Of a stretch of DNA of 61,117 nucleotides, positions 17,038 to 24,807 are shown piece after piece. Source of the DNA: Syntrophaceae bacterium. GTDB lineage: Bacteria; Desulfobacterota; Syntrophia; Syntrophales; Smithellaceae. Numbering within the stretch: the stretch's first letter is position 1; every line of letters begins with the position of its first letter. The position numbers and the translations under genes are program-made. The notes beneath the pieces were generated by a model. That model did not search any database. It was not told the DNA's origin and saw only the letters and a list, made by a program, of their open reading frames with translations. Location: NCBI GenBank assembly GCA_009773315.1, contig WRPE01000026.1, positions 1 through 61,117 of the forward strand, given 5' to 3'.

Positions 17038-17056
17038 TTGTACTTTTGCCGTACAA
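17038..17056. promoter_or_regulatory. TTGTAC-N7-GTACAA palindrome
   Basis: TTGTAC (17038-17043) and GTACAA (17051-17056) form an interrupted palindrome between the flavoprotein terminator and the hexahaem cytochrome gene, about 50 bp upstream of that start. It is a possible operator, although its right arm overlaps the terminator T-tract. Confidence 0.35.
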
Positions 17057-17107
17057 AAAAAACAAGCGTCAATGGATGATGTTTCTAAAGTCTTCCTCCA
17101 TTGACGC
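17053..17107 (-). terminator. Rho-independent terminator after flavin reductase
   Basis: Read on the minus strand, an 11-bp stem GCGTCAATGGA / TCCATTGACGC (17107-17097 and 17076-17066) with a 20-nt loop is followed by TTGTTTTTTTT. It lies 14 bp after the flavoprotein stop. It separates that gene from the downstream cytochrome operon or attenuates read-through. Confidence 0.8.
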
Positions 17108-17120
17108 CATAGCGCTCCGT

Positions 17121-18674
17121 TCAACCCCATGGTTTTTCTTTTGCTGCGTTGGTACCAGCAACACGGCCGAAGACAATGCAGTCGGCCATGGCTACGCCGC
17201 CCAGGCGAACAGCGCCATGCACACCGCCGGTCACTTCGCCGGCGGCATAAAGGCCTTTGACGGGTTTGAAATCAAAGCCAATGACTTGGGCGTCTGTATT
17301 AATGTTCAATCCGCCCATCGTATGATGAACCTTGGGCCAGAGTCTCGCGGCGTAGAATGGCCCGACGACGGTCGGTTGGGCATCTTTGAAGATCATACAA
17401 TCAAAATCATCGTCCTTCTTCTTTTCCACATAGGAGTTCCATCGCTCGATTTCCTTCAGGAAGACGTCAACGGGAATGTTATATTCCTTAGCCACGGCTT
17501 CGAGCGTATCAAATTTCTTAATGGCGCCAGCTTCCACCCCCTTCTGCAGCGCCATGGGGAATATCTGCTTATTGACAGCATAAGAATCCCCCATAATGAT
17601 GACCGGGTCGCCGATCAGAATAATGGCGTCAGCCCGTTCCTTGCGGTTTCCCGTTTCCTTAAAGAATCTCTTGCCTGTTTTGGGATTGATCATGGGACCA
17701 TAGCCGACCAAACGTTCGCAGAAGAGCGGTACATATCCGAAGCCTTTTTCATCCGGACTTGTCCAGGGACCAAGTTGAATCCAGTCCATCTGAACATCCA
17801 TCGCACCGGCGATACACGCAGCCAGCAGCGCCTCGCCCGTTGCGCCGGGTTGATTGGTGGATTCAAACCGGTCCGTAAGGCGGGGGTCATGAATCTGACG
17901 CAGCTTGATATCCCGTGAAAAACCGCCAGAACTTAGCACGACGGCCTTCTTTGCTTTGATAAAAGCGGGTTTGCCTGAATTATCATCAGGGAATTTATAG
18001 TCCTTGCGGACTTCGATACCGACGATCCGGCCGTCTTTGTTCGAGAGGAATTTTACCAGCTTGGTGCGAAGCTGAATTTTAACACCAATTTCCTTGGCCT
18101 TTGCCAGCTCCTTGTTAACCAGTTCAGACCCCGAAGAATTGATTGTCCCGTGGGCTCTTTTGACGGAATGGCCACCGTGAAAATTGAGTTTTGCATATTT
18201 AGCGCCGATGTAAGACTCCGTCCATTCCAGAGCTCCCTTGGCGTTGTAAGCCACCATTTTGGCCAGATCGGGATGATTCAGGTATGCACCCGCCCTGAGC
18301 ATATCTTTCAACATTAGCTCAGCTGAATCCTGAACGCCATTTTCCTGCTGCAATTTTGTGCCGGGTGCGCAGAAATCTCCGCCGTTGATGATCGAGTTGC
18401 CTCCGTGGAGGACCATCTTATCGATCACCAGCACGCTGGCTCCCGCGTTTTTCGCTTCAATCGCGGCGGCCAGTCCCGCAAAACCGCTGCCGATCACCAC
18501 GACATCGTATGTATCATCCCACTTCTTCGGCAGGGCATAGCCAGCTGCTTCGGCTTTCGCAGGAAGAAGATTAAGGCCTCCCACCATAGCAGCCGCTGTG
18601 GCCGCTACACCGCCCGTTGTCTTTAAAAAATTTCGTCGTGATAATGTTTTTTCTGATTGATCGTCTTTTTTCAT
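17121..18674 (-). CDS. TAT-exported FAD reductase, flavocytochrome c/fumarate reductase-like
   Basis: A 517-residue periplasmic FAD protein of the fumarate/urocanate/3-ketosteroid reductase superfamily. The twin-arginine signal is LSRRNFLKTTGG. The FAD-binding motif is VVVIGSGFAGLAAAIEA. Near the end, HHTMGGLNIN and GLYAAGEVTGGVHGAVRLGG carry the His and Arg positions of Shewanella Fcc3, and the proton-shuttle Arg is in NRKERADAI. The fumarate-binding 'AHPT' segment is replaced by WIQLGPW, so fumarate may not be the substrate. It has no haem domain; the hexahaem cytochrome downstream may supply electrons. ATG 18674 has AGGAGG upstream; an in-frame TTG at 18689 overlaps that site. It has its own promoter and terminator. 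Confidence 0.88.
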   Translation of the reverse strand: MKKDDQSEKTLSRRNFLKTTGGVAATAAAMVGGLNLLPAKAEAAGYALPKKWDDTYDVVVIGSGFAGLAAAIEAKNAGASVLVIDKMVLHGGNSIINGGDFCAPGTKLQQENGVQDSAELMLKDMLRAGAYLNHPDLAKMVAYNAKGALEWTESYIGAKYAKLNFHGGHSVKRAHGTINSSGSELVNKELAKAKEIGVKIQLRTKLVKFLSNKDGRIVGIEVRKDYKFPDDNSGKPAFIKAKKAVVLSSGGFSRDIKLRQIHDPRLTDRFESTNQPGATGEALLAACIAGAMDVQMDWIQLGPWTSPDEKGFGYVPLFCERLVGYGPMINPKTGKRFFKETGNRKERADAIILIGDPVIIMGDSYAVNKQIFPMALQKGVEAGAIKKFDTLEAVAKEYNIPVDVFLKEIERWNSYVEKKKDDDFDCMIFKDAQPTVVGPFYAARLWPKVHHTMGGLNINTDAQVIGFDFKPVKGLYAAGEVTGGVHGAVRLGGVAMADCIVFGRVAGTNAAKEKPWG

Positions 18675-19061
18675 ATGAGGCCTCCTCAATGTATTGTTCT
18701 TTAAGCAACAGACGGTTAAGAGCTGACAATGCGTGACGTGAGCGTTGAATTACGACATGCTTTGCATATGATGCAGGCGCTCAAATTCAAGATCGCCTAG
18801 TTTGTAATGATATACACCCTGATCTTTATTTTTGTCAACGGCATTCTCATGAAACGTCACAAAACATATCATTTAACAAACACTTGGAATCAGGAGAGAC
18901 TGTGCCGACATTCAGGCAAGATGCATTTTGGGATTGGTTAGATTCTTTTCCAGATCATCCGTGGAAACAATTGGGTCGACAATCTGAATCAACGCCACCA
19001 CCGGTAATAAAATTAAACACAGACAAACTTGTCCATAATTTCTTTTTTTATGCTTTTTCTC
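18675..19061. other. 387-bp gap with no gene
   Basis: It lies between the extKL-type gene and the downstream flavin reductase. It holds the minus-strand promoter at 18809-18838 and the AGGAGG site at 18681-18686. A 62-codon plus-strand frame (18884-19072) has no ribosome site and no family pattern and is not called. Confidence 0.6.
18809..18838 (-). promoter_or_regulatory. Sigma-70 promoter for flavin reductase
   Basis: Minus strand: TTGACA (18838-18833) and TATATC (18814-18809) with an 18-bp spacer, about 135 bp upstream of the flavin reductase start. Confidence 0.5.
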
Positions 19062-20321
19062 CTATCGCTTAATTGGTTTCGGTACTATGATTAAAGCCTC
19101 ATTGGCCTTGGAGCCGTCTTTGATCAGCGTTTCTTTGGTCAGGAAATTATTCCTGTCAACATGACAGGCATCACAGGAACGGGTCCGATCCGTTCGCTTG
19201 CGAACATTGTGGGCAGGGGTATCCCAGTAGTTGGGCAGCGCGTCAAAGTTTTCCATTTTGATACCGTCCTTGGCAAAAGTGTCGCGAACCGTCGGCACAA
19301 GCCGCAAAGTGGTCAAAACCTTTTTATTCCTTGGGCTCAAACCCAGGATCATTTGCGGTTTGGCTTTCGCGCCTTCACCTGCGTGGCACTGCTGACAGTT
19401 GCGGTATTCGCCGCCGGAATGACAGCCATAACAGCTCACCTTACCCGCATGGGTCTGATGCGACACCCTGGCTGCCGGATTTTTCTCACTGCCCGGTTTA
19501 TGGCAGTTGCGGCAGGACGGGCGGTCTTTCACCTGGTTTTTTGAAGTATACGCTATGCCATCGCCATGAAGTTGTTCCTTCTTGTGGCAGTCCACACACA
19601 GCATGCCCTTCTGATAATGGACATCCGGCGCGCCGCCGTATTCTCCCGTAAACTCGGGATAGACCCTGCCGCCGTGGCACGATGAGCATGTTTTGCCCTC
19701 ATCTTTCCTCACGAACTTGTGCTTGGCCAACAACCCGGTGCTGATACCGCCCACCGCCGGGGACTTCACATGACAATCTCCGCAAGACGCGTGGCAACTG
19801 CGGCATGATTTTTCAAAGACTTTCCCATCAAATTTCTTCAGCTCTTCTTTGGAGAAACGCGGCATCACGCCATTTCTCTGGCCAGCCGTTGTATAATGGA
19901 GCGACTTTGCATACTTGTCCGTCACCTGCTTGTGGCACATCGCGCAGTTGGACATATTGTCCGATGGTCTTTTGACCAGGCCTTTATGAGCCTGTTCCTT
20001 GCTTAAAATTCCACCGTTTCCCTGATGGCACTGTGGACACGCCAGGATAAAATGTTGATCTTTCTTGAGAAGGCCACGATCTACAATATATCCCTTATAC
20101 ATTTCTTCCGGCCGAACTGGCGGAGGAGCGCCCGCTCACCCCTCGCCTTCTTCTGCGTGAAGTAAAGGAGGCGCCTTGTATAGCGACTTTATCAGAGATT
20201 CGTTCGTATGACAGGTGACACAACTGCTGCTATCAACAGCAGCCAAGATTGCCTGAGTGAAAAACAGTTGCAAAAAAGCGATAAACAGAAGGCTGAATAC
20301 AAATCGTCGTTGATTCCTCAT
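19062..20321 (-). CDS. extKL: 11-haem c-type cytochrome with in-frame UGA, ExtKL-type (seleno)protein
   Basis: Read through an in-frame TGA at 20138-20136, this is one 419-residue exported cytochrome. It has a Sec signal (MRNQRRFVFSLLFIAFLQLF onward, ending ILAA) and the first haem site CVTCH at residues 34-38. Residue 62 is the UGA, in EEGEG-U-AGAPPP. Ten further CxxCH sites follow, including the doublet CRSCHASCGDCH. The parts before and after the UGA are in the same frame, 11 open codons separate the TGA from the next ATG (20102), and that ATG has no signal peptide. A hairpin typical of bacterial SECIS follows the UGA. From memory, NCBI describes a '(seleno)protein ExtKL' multihaem cytochrome family from Geobacter ext/selenite-tellurite reduction loci that was once split at such a UGA. 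GAGG lies 5 bp before ATG 20321. A nonsense mutation is the alternative. Confidence 0.72.
20103..20138 (-). promoter_or_regulatory. Candidate SECIS element after in-frame UGA
   Basis: Directly after the UGA (20138-20136), minus-strand bases 20127-20119 (TCCTCCGCC) can pair with 20113-20104 (GGCCGGAAGA), leaving one bulged C and one mismatch. They close a 5-nt loop AGTTC (20118-20114). The loop begins 17 nt after the UGA and has a G in its first two positions, both as expected for bacterial SECIS hairpins (E. coli fdhF: about 18 nt). The pairing was done by eye. Confidence 0.55.
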
Positions 20322-20689
20322 AAAAACCTCATTTAAATGATAATCATACGAAATATAACTTATTGGCGATTCCGAGCGAACCATCTGTATTTATGATATA
20401 ATATCTTTTATCTGAAAACAACCCTTTTGTTCCAACAGTCTCTTCCTGTTACGAACTTCATCAGATAAACGTCAATATGTCTCCAAAATAATCTGATTAT
20501 CCATGCAATACTTGGGTCGATCGGATATCTGTCGATCTGATATCTTGCATTATTTTCTGTTTATGCTACAGTTACTGCAAGGTTTATGTTTATGTATATG
20601 AAGTCATCTCGTTATCACCGTTCGTCGTTATGGCAAGAAGATGTTCTTTAGCCATCTAACCACAAAAAATAAGATATCGGGAGGAAATT
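20322..20689. other. Divergent promoter region between two reductase genes
   Basis: A 368-bp AT-rich gap between the divergent extKL-type gene and the second flavin reductase. It contains the repeat and palindrome cluster at 20485-20556 and the GGGAGG ribosome site at 20679-20684. No ORF of note. Confidence 0.7.
20485..20556. promoter_or_regulatory. Tandem 15-bp repeat inside an inverted repeat
   Basis: GTCGATCGGATATCT (20516-20530) is followed at once by GTCGATCTGATATCT (20531-20545), with one difference. Around them lie inverted arms AAAATAAT (20485-20492) / ATTATTTT (20549-20556) and ATGCAA (20503-20508) / TTGCAT (20545-20550). The position between divergent redox genes suggests an operator for a shared regulator. 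Confidence 0.5.
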
Positions 20690-22252
20690 ATGGCAGAAGA
20701 CAAAAACATCACAAAATCATTAACCAGACGGAATTTTCTAAAAACCGCAGGCACAGCGGCAGCAGTCGCCGGACTGGCTTCGAGTGGCGTGGCTTTAACG
20801 CCATGGAAGGCGGAAGCAGCTACCCTGCCGAAAAAATGGGACGAAACGTATGATGTCGTCGTTATCGGCAGCGGGTTTGCAGGCCTTGCCGCCGCCTATG
20901 AGGCAAAAAAAGCGGGGGCATCCGTCGTCGTTTTGGAAAAAATGCGGACACCCGGCGGCAATTCGATTATCAACGGCGGTGTTATTTCTGCGGCAGGTTC
21001 ACCCATGGAAGAAAAAGCAGGAATCAAGGATTCACCGGAACTGCTGCTCAAGGACATGTTGACAGCCGGTCTAAATTTAAACCATGTGGAGCTCGCCAAA
21101 ATGGTTGCCGACAATTCCAATGCCACCGTTCAGTGGACGATGACGGAACTCGGTGTTCAGTATAAGGATAAGCTGTCGCAGGAAGGCGGACACTCAGTTC
21201 CCCGGATGTACAGCACTTACAATCAGAGCGGTTCGGCCATTGTCACCCAGCAACTGGTCAAACTCAAAGCACTGGGCGTCGAACCCAAAACGCAAAGTTT
21301 TCTGACTCAGATTTACCGCGATGCAGACGGCCGGGTTAAAGGCGTTCAGATCCGGGATAAGTACGTTTTCCCGAATGCAGACAGCGGCAAGTTGAAAAAC
21401 ATAAAAGCCAGAAAAGCCGTGGTCCTGGCCACGGGAGGTTTCGGAAACGATGTTGCGTTCAGAACCATTCAGGATCCCCGCCTGACGGCTGACTTCCCGA
21501 GTACGAATCAGCCCGGTGCAACCGCGGAAAGCTTACGCGAAGCTCTGCGCATCGGCTGCACGCCGCTGCAGCTGTCCTGGATTCAGCTGGGTCCCTGGGG
21601 CAGCCCGGACGAAAAAGGCATGGGGCTGTCGCCTTTCTTTGCCCAGCTCTGCGCCGCCATGTACGGCCTCTGGATTGACACAAAAACAGGCAAACGTTTC
21701 GTTAACGAATTGGCCGACCGCAAAATCCGCGCCGATGCCATCATTCGCGTCGGCAACAAATGTATCGCCTTTACGGATGCCTATGGCTATTCTTTAGGCG
21801 AGAAGCTGATTGCGGAGTCTCTTCCGAAACTGATGGAAAGAGGCGTGGTCAAAAAATATGAAACCCTTGAGGAAATGGCGGCGGCTCATAATTGCCCTGT
21901 GGAATCCCTCAAAGAGGAGATCGAAAAATTCAACAAGGGTGTTCTGGCGGGCAAAGATGCCGAATGGGGCAGATATTTGCAAAAAAACCAAAAACCTCTG
22001 GGCCCCGGCCCTTACTATGCTCTGCGGCTTACGCCCAAGATTCATCACTGTATGGGCGGTGTCCACATGAATGTCAAAGCGCAGGCCCTAGATATCATGG
22101 CGGATAAACCCATTCCCGGACTTTACGCGGCCGGCGAAGTTACAGGTGGCGTGCATGGTGCAGTCCGTCTGGGCAGTTGTGCTACACTCGATTGCCTCAT
22201 TTTCGGCCGGATCGCGGGTCAAAACGCGGCCAAGGATAAAAGCTGGAGCTAG
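20690..22252 (+). CDS. Second TAT-exported FAD reductase, flavocytochrome c-like
   Basis: A 520-residue paralogue of the reductase at 17121-18674. TAT signal SLTRRNFLKTAG, FAD motif VVVIGSGFAGLAAAYEA, then MRTPGGNSIINGG, and C-terminal HHCMGGVHMN and GLYAAGEVTGGVHGAVRLG. As in the paralogue, the Fcc3 'AHPT' segment reads WIQLGPW, and the Arg-containing helix is DRKIRADAI. The two proteins share long blocks (TYDVVVIGSGFAGLAAA, QPGATAE/GE, LGPW.SPDEKG). It has no haem domain, so it needs a separate cytochrome donor. A strong GGGAGG ribosome site precedes the ATG, and a bidirectional terminator follows. It is divergent from the extKL-type gene. The natural acceptor is unknown: an unsaturated carboxylic acid other than fumarate is the best guess. 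Confidence 0.87.
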   Translation: MAEDKNITKSLTRRNFLKTAGTAAAVAGLASSGVALTPWKAEAATLPKKWDETYDVVVIGSGFAGLAAAYEAKKAGASVVVLEKMRTPGGNSIINGGVISAAGSPMEEKAGIKDSPELLLKDMLTAGLNLNHVELAKMVADNSNATVQWTMTELGVQYKDKLSQEGGHSVPRMYSTYNQSGSAIVTQQLVKLKALGVEPKTQSFLTQIYRDADGRVKGVQIRDKYVFPNADSGKLKNIKARKAVVLATGGFGNDVAFRTIQDPRLTADFPSTNQPGATAESLREALRIGCTPLQLSWIQLGPWGSPDEKGMGLSPFFAQLCAAMYGLWIDTKTGKRFVNELADRKIRADAIIRVGNKCIAFTDAYGYSLGEKLIAESLPKLMERGVVKKYETLEEMAAAHNCPVESLKEEIEKFNKGVLAGKDAEWGRYLQKNQKPLGPGPYYALRLTPKIHHCMGGVHMNVKAQALDIMADKPIPGLYAAGEVTGGVHGAVRLGSCATLDCLIFGRIAGQNAAKDKSWS

Positions 22253-22270
22253 CAACTGATCAGGAAAACT

Positions 22271-22309
22271 AAAAAGAGCTCTTCCCCCGTGAGGGTAAGA
22301 GCTCTTTTT
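22271..22309. terminator. Bidirectional rho-independent terminator
   Basis: AAAAAGAGCTCTT (22271-22283) and AAGAGCTCTTTTT (22297-22309), with an inner CCC/GGG, form a long stem with T-tracts in both directions. It serves the plus-strand flavin reductase and the minus-strand liv operon. Confidence 0.9.
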
Positions 22310-22366
22310 CTATAGGTCTGTTTGGCTGGCGCTTTTCTTCTCGATAGGAACAGTTTAAAGCTATTT

Positions 22367-23071
22367 TCATGTTCCCAGGTAGGCTTTTTTCACTTTATCG
22401 TTATGGATCAAATCCTTGCTCAATCCCTCCAAAACCATATGTCCGTTTTCCAGAACGTAGCCGTGACGCGTAATCATCAGAGCAATTTGTGCATTCTGTT
22501 CAGATAAAAATATCGTAATACCCATTTTATTGAGTTGCGTGATCGTATCGGCAATGCCTTCCACAACCAGCGGCGCCAACCCCATGGATGGCTCGTCCAA
22601 AAGCAGCATCTCCGGCTTGGACATAATCGCCCGTCCAATGGCCAGCATCTGCTGCTCGCCGCCGCTGAATGTGCCGGCCATCTGCTTGTATCTTTCCTTT
22701 AATATCGGAAACAGTGTATAAACTTGCTCCAGCGTCCCCTGAATTTCCTTTTTGTCCTTGCGATGAAAAGCGCCCAACATTAAATTTTTATAAACGGGCA
22801 GCTGCGGGAAAAGCTGGCGCCCCTCAGGACAAAGCGATAAACCTTTGCCCACTATTTTGTGGGCGGGCAGATGGCTGATTTCCTCCCCCTTGAACTCTAT
22901 TTTCCCTTTCGAAGGCGGCAGCACACCGACGATCGTCTTGAATAATGTTGTCTTTCCAGCGCCATTGCCTCCGAGCAGTGCGACAAAATCACCTTGGGCA
23001 ATCTGCATCGACACGTCGTTGATGACCTGGTGTTCGCCTATCATCGTGGTTACATTTGTTAATTTAAGCAT
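22367..23071 (-). CDS. livF: Branched-chain amino acid ABC transporter ATPase LivF
   Basis: A 234-residue ABC ATPase, the second ATP-binding subunit of a LIV-type (HAAT) importer. Walker A is GGNGAGKTTLFK at about residues 35-46, the signature is FSGGEQQMLAIGRAIMSKP, and Walker B is LLLDEPSMGLAP. The short length and the N-terminal LKLTNVTTMIGEHQVINDVS are typical of LivF. It is the last gene of livHMGF and overlaps livG by 8 bp. It ends before the bidirectional terminator at 22271-22309. Confidence 0.93.
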   Translation of the reverse strand: MLKLTNVTTMIGEHQVINDVSMQIAQGDFVALLGGNGAGKTTLFKTIVGVLPPSKGKIEFKGEEISHLPAHKIVGKGLSLCPEGRQLFPQLPVYKNLMLGAFHRKDKKEIQGTLEQVYTLFPILKERYKQMAGTFSGGEQQMLAIGRAIMSKPEMLLLDEPSMGLAPLVVEGIADTITQLNKMGITIFLSEQNAQIALMITRHGYVLENGHMVLEGLSKDLIHNDKVKKAYLGT

Positions 23072-23828
23072 CCTTTTTTCTTCCTAAGTAGGCTTCGATT
23101 ACTTGCGGGTCCGCGGCGACATCCGCCGGTTTTCCTTCAGCAATTTTTTTACCGTAATTTAATACAATAATTCTGTCCGCCAAATCCATAACCATCCGCA
23201 TTTTGTGCTCGATGAGACAAACGGTCACACCCTTTTTGTTGATTCTCTTAATAAGTTGCGTGATCAACTCCGTATCTTCCTGAATCAAACCGCCCGTCGG
23301 CTCATCAATCAAAATCATTTTGGGTTCGCTGATCAGCGCGATGCCAATCGATAAGAGCTTTTGTTCACCCTGAGAGAGCGTCGATACGAAATCGAAGGCC
23401 TTAGCACCCATCCCGAGGAATTCCAGCGTCTCCAGAATCTTGGCTTCCATTGCTTTTTTATCGGAATTCCAGCGCGGCGAGTGAAACAGGGTTCCCCACA
23501 AACTGTTTTTGGTCTTTTTCTGATAACCCAGCGCAAGGTTATGCACGACCTGCAACTGGTCAAAGAGAGCCGTAAGCTGAAACGTCCGCGCTATCCCCTT
23601 ACGGGATATCCGATTCGCACTTAAACCGGCAATCTCTTCACCTGCAAACTTGATACTGCCCGATGTTGGTTTGCCCGAACCGCTAATCAAACTGAAGAGA
23701 ACGGATTTTCCAGCGCCATTGGGACCGATAATGGAGAGGATCTCTCCCTCATTGACTTCGAAGGTCACATCATTGACAGCGATTGTGCCGCCAAAACTTT
23801 TGACCAGATTTTCACCTTTTAGCAGCAC
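23064..23828 (-). CDS. livG: Branched-chain amino acid ABC transporter ATPase LivG
   Basis: A 254-residue ABC ATPase partner of LivF. Walker A is GPNGAGKSVLFSLISG (Val in place of the usual second Thr/Ser), the signature is LSQGEQKLLSIGIAL (Q replacing the usual second G), and Walker B is MILIDEPTGGLI. The C-terminal IEAYLGRKKDA is the usual LivG tail. It overlaps livF by 8 bp and lies 1 bp from livM, so the genes form one operon. Confidence 0.92.
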   Translation of the reverse strand: MLLKGENLVKSFGGTIAVNDVTFEVNEGEILSIIGPNGAGKSVLFSLISGSGKPTSGSIKFAGEEIAGLSANRISRKGIARTFQLTALFDQLQVVHNLALGYQKKTKNSLWGTLFHSPRWNSDKKAMEAKILETLEFLGMGAKAFDFVSTLSQGEQKLLSIGIALISEPKMILIDEPTGGLIQEDTELITQLIKRINKKGVTVCLIEHKMRMVMDLADRIIVLNYGKKIAEGKPADVAADPQVIEAYLGRKKDA

Positions 23829-23829
23829 T

Positions 23830-24807
23830 TTACGCCCCCACCTTTGTTTTCTTTAACTTGTCCCGTAATGTTGTAAACAATCCCATAAAGCCTCTGGGGA
23901 AGTAAATAATCACGATGATCAGCAGCACGCCAAACAGGATCATTTGATAATCCTGGAGGAACTGCAGATATTCCATCAAAATCGGCATAACAAACGCGCC
24001 AATGATCGGGCCGGCCAGCGTTGCAATACCACCCAGCAGCGCATACATCAGGAAGTTGAATGTTATCGCAATAGAAGCGACACTGGGACTGATGCTGCCG
24101 ATCAGGCTTGCATAGATGCCCCCCGCCAGAGCGGCAAAAAAATTGGCGATCACAAACGAAAGCAGCTTGGTGCGAAATGTATTGATTCCCACAGCTTCCG
24201 CCAAGTCTTCATTATTGCGAATCGACATGAAAGTTAATCCTTTTAAAGACTTGACCAGACGATTCATGACGAATAAAGTGACCAGCAGGAAAAATAAAAC
24301 CAGATAGTACTGCATGATTTGAGTTTCAAAAGTAATCCGGCCAACTGCTGGAATAAAAATTGGACTGGGCACCGGAATTCCCACAATACCGTTGTGTCCG
24401 CCCGTCAGCTCTATCCAGTTACCCGAAACAAGATAAATGATTTCCCCCAGACACAGCGTAGTAATGGCAAAGTATGATCCCCGCGTACGCAGCGCCGGCA
24501 TCCCAACCAGAAAGCCGATAAAAGCTGATAACAGCGCCGCTGCCGGGAGAGCCAGCCAGAAATTCCAGCCCAGTGTCTGGGTCAGGATGGCGACGCCGTA
24601 AGCGCCAATGGCGAAAAATCCGCCGTGAGCCAACGAAGCCTGCCCCGTATAGCCCATGATCAGATTTAAGCTCAGAGCGCCGATGGCGAAAAGGCAACTC
24701 ATGGTGATGACCTGGGAGTAATACCGATTCGTTATAACAAAAGGAATGACCAGGGCGATAACCAAAACCATCAGATAAAACCAATTTGCTTTCAACCACT
24801 TCATCAT
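23830..24807 (-). CDS. livM: Branched-chain amino acid ABC transporter permease LivM
   Basis: A 325-residue permease of the LivM type with about nine or ten membrane helices. Family marks include LSLNLIMGYTGQASLAHGGFFAIGAYG near residue 45 and FAALAGGIYA with the downstream GGIATLAGPIIGA, the conserved coupling region. It overlaps livH by 4 bp. Confidence 0.92.
   Translation of the reverse strand: MMKWLKANWFYLMVLVIALVIPFVITNRYYSQVITMSCLFAIGALSLNLIMGYTGQASLAHGGFFAIGAYGVAILTQTLGWNFWLALPAAALLSAFIGFLVGMPALRTRGSYFAITTLCLGEIIYLVSGNWIELTGGHNGIVGIPVPSPIFIPAVGRITFETQIMQYYLVLFFLLVTLFVMNRLVKSLKGLTFMSIRNNEDLAEAVGINTFRTKLLSFVIANFFAALAGGIYASLIGSISPSVASIAITFNFLMYALLGGIATLAGPIIGAFVMPILMEYLQFLQDYQMILFGVLLIIVIIYFPRGFMGLFTTLRDKLKKTKVGA

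Noticed and set aside
17046-17918. 290-codon plus-strand frame opposite the flavin reductase
   Set aside because: Shadow of the minus-strand reductase; it starts within the terminator hairpin.
18884-19072. Small plus-strand gene
   Set aside because: No ribosome site, no family pattern, and it overlaps the cytochrome's 3' end.
20103-20384. Frameshift explanation for the split multihaem cytochrome
   Set aside because: The upstream and downstream parts are in the same reading frame, separated by exactly 33 bp after a TGA, so no shift is needed.
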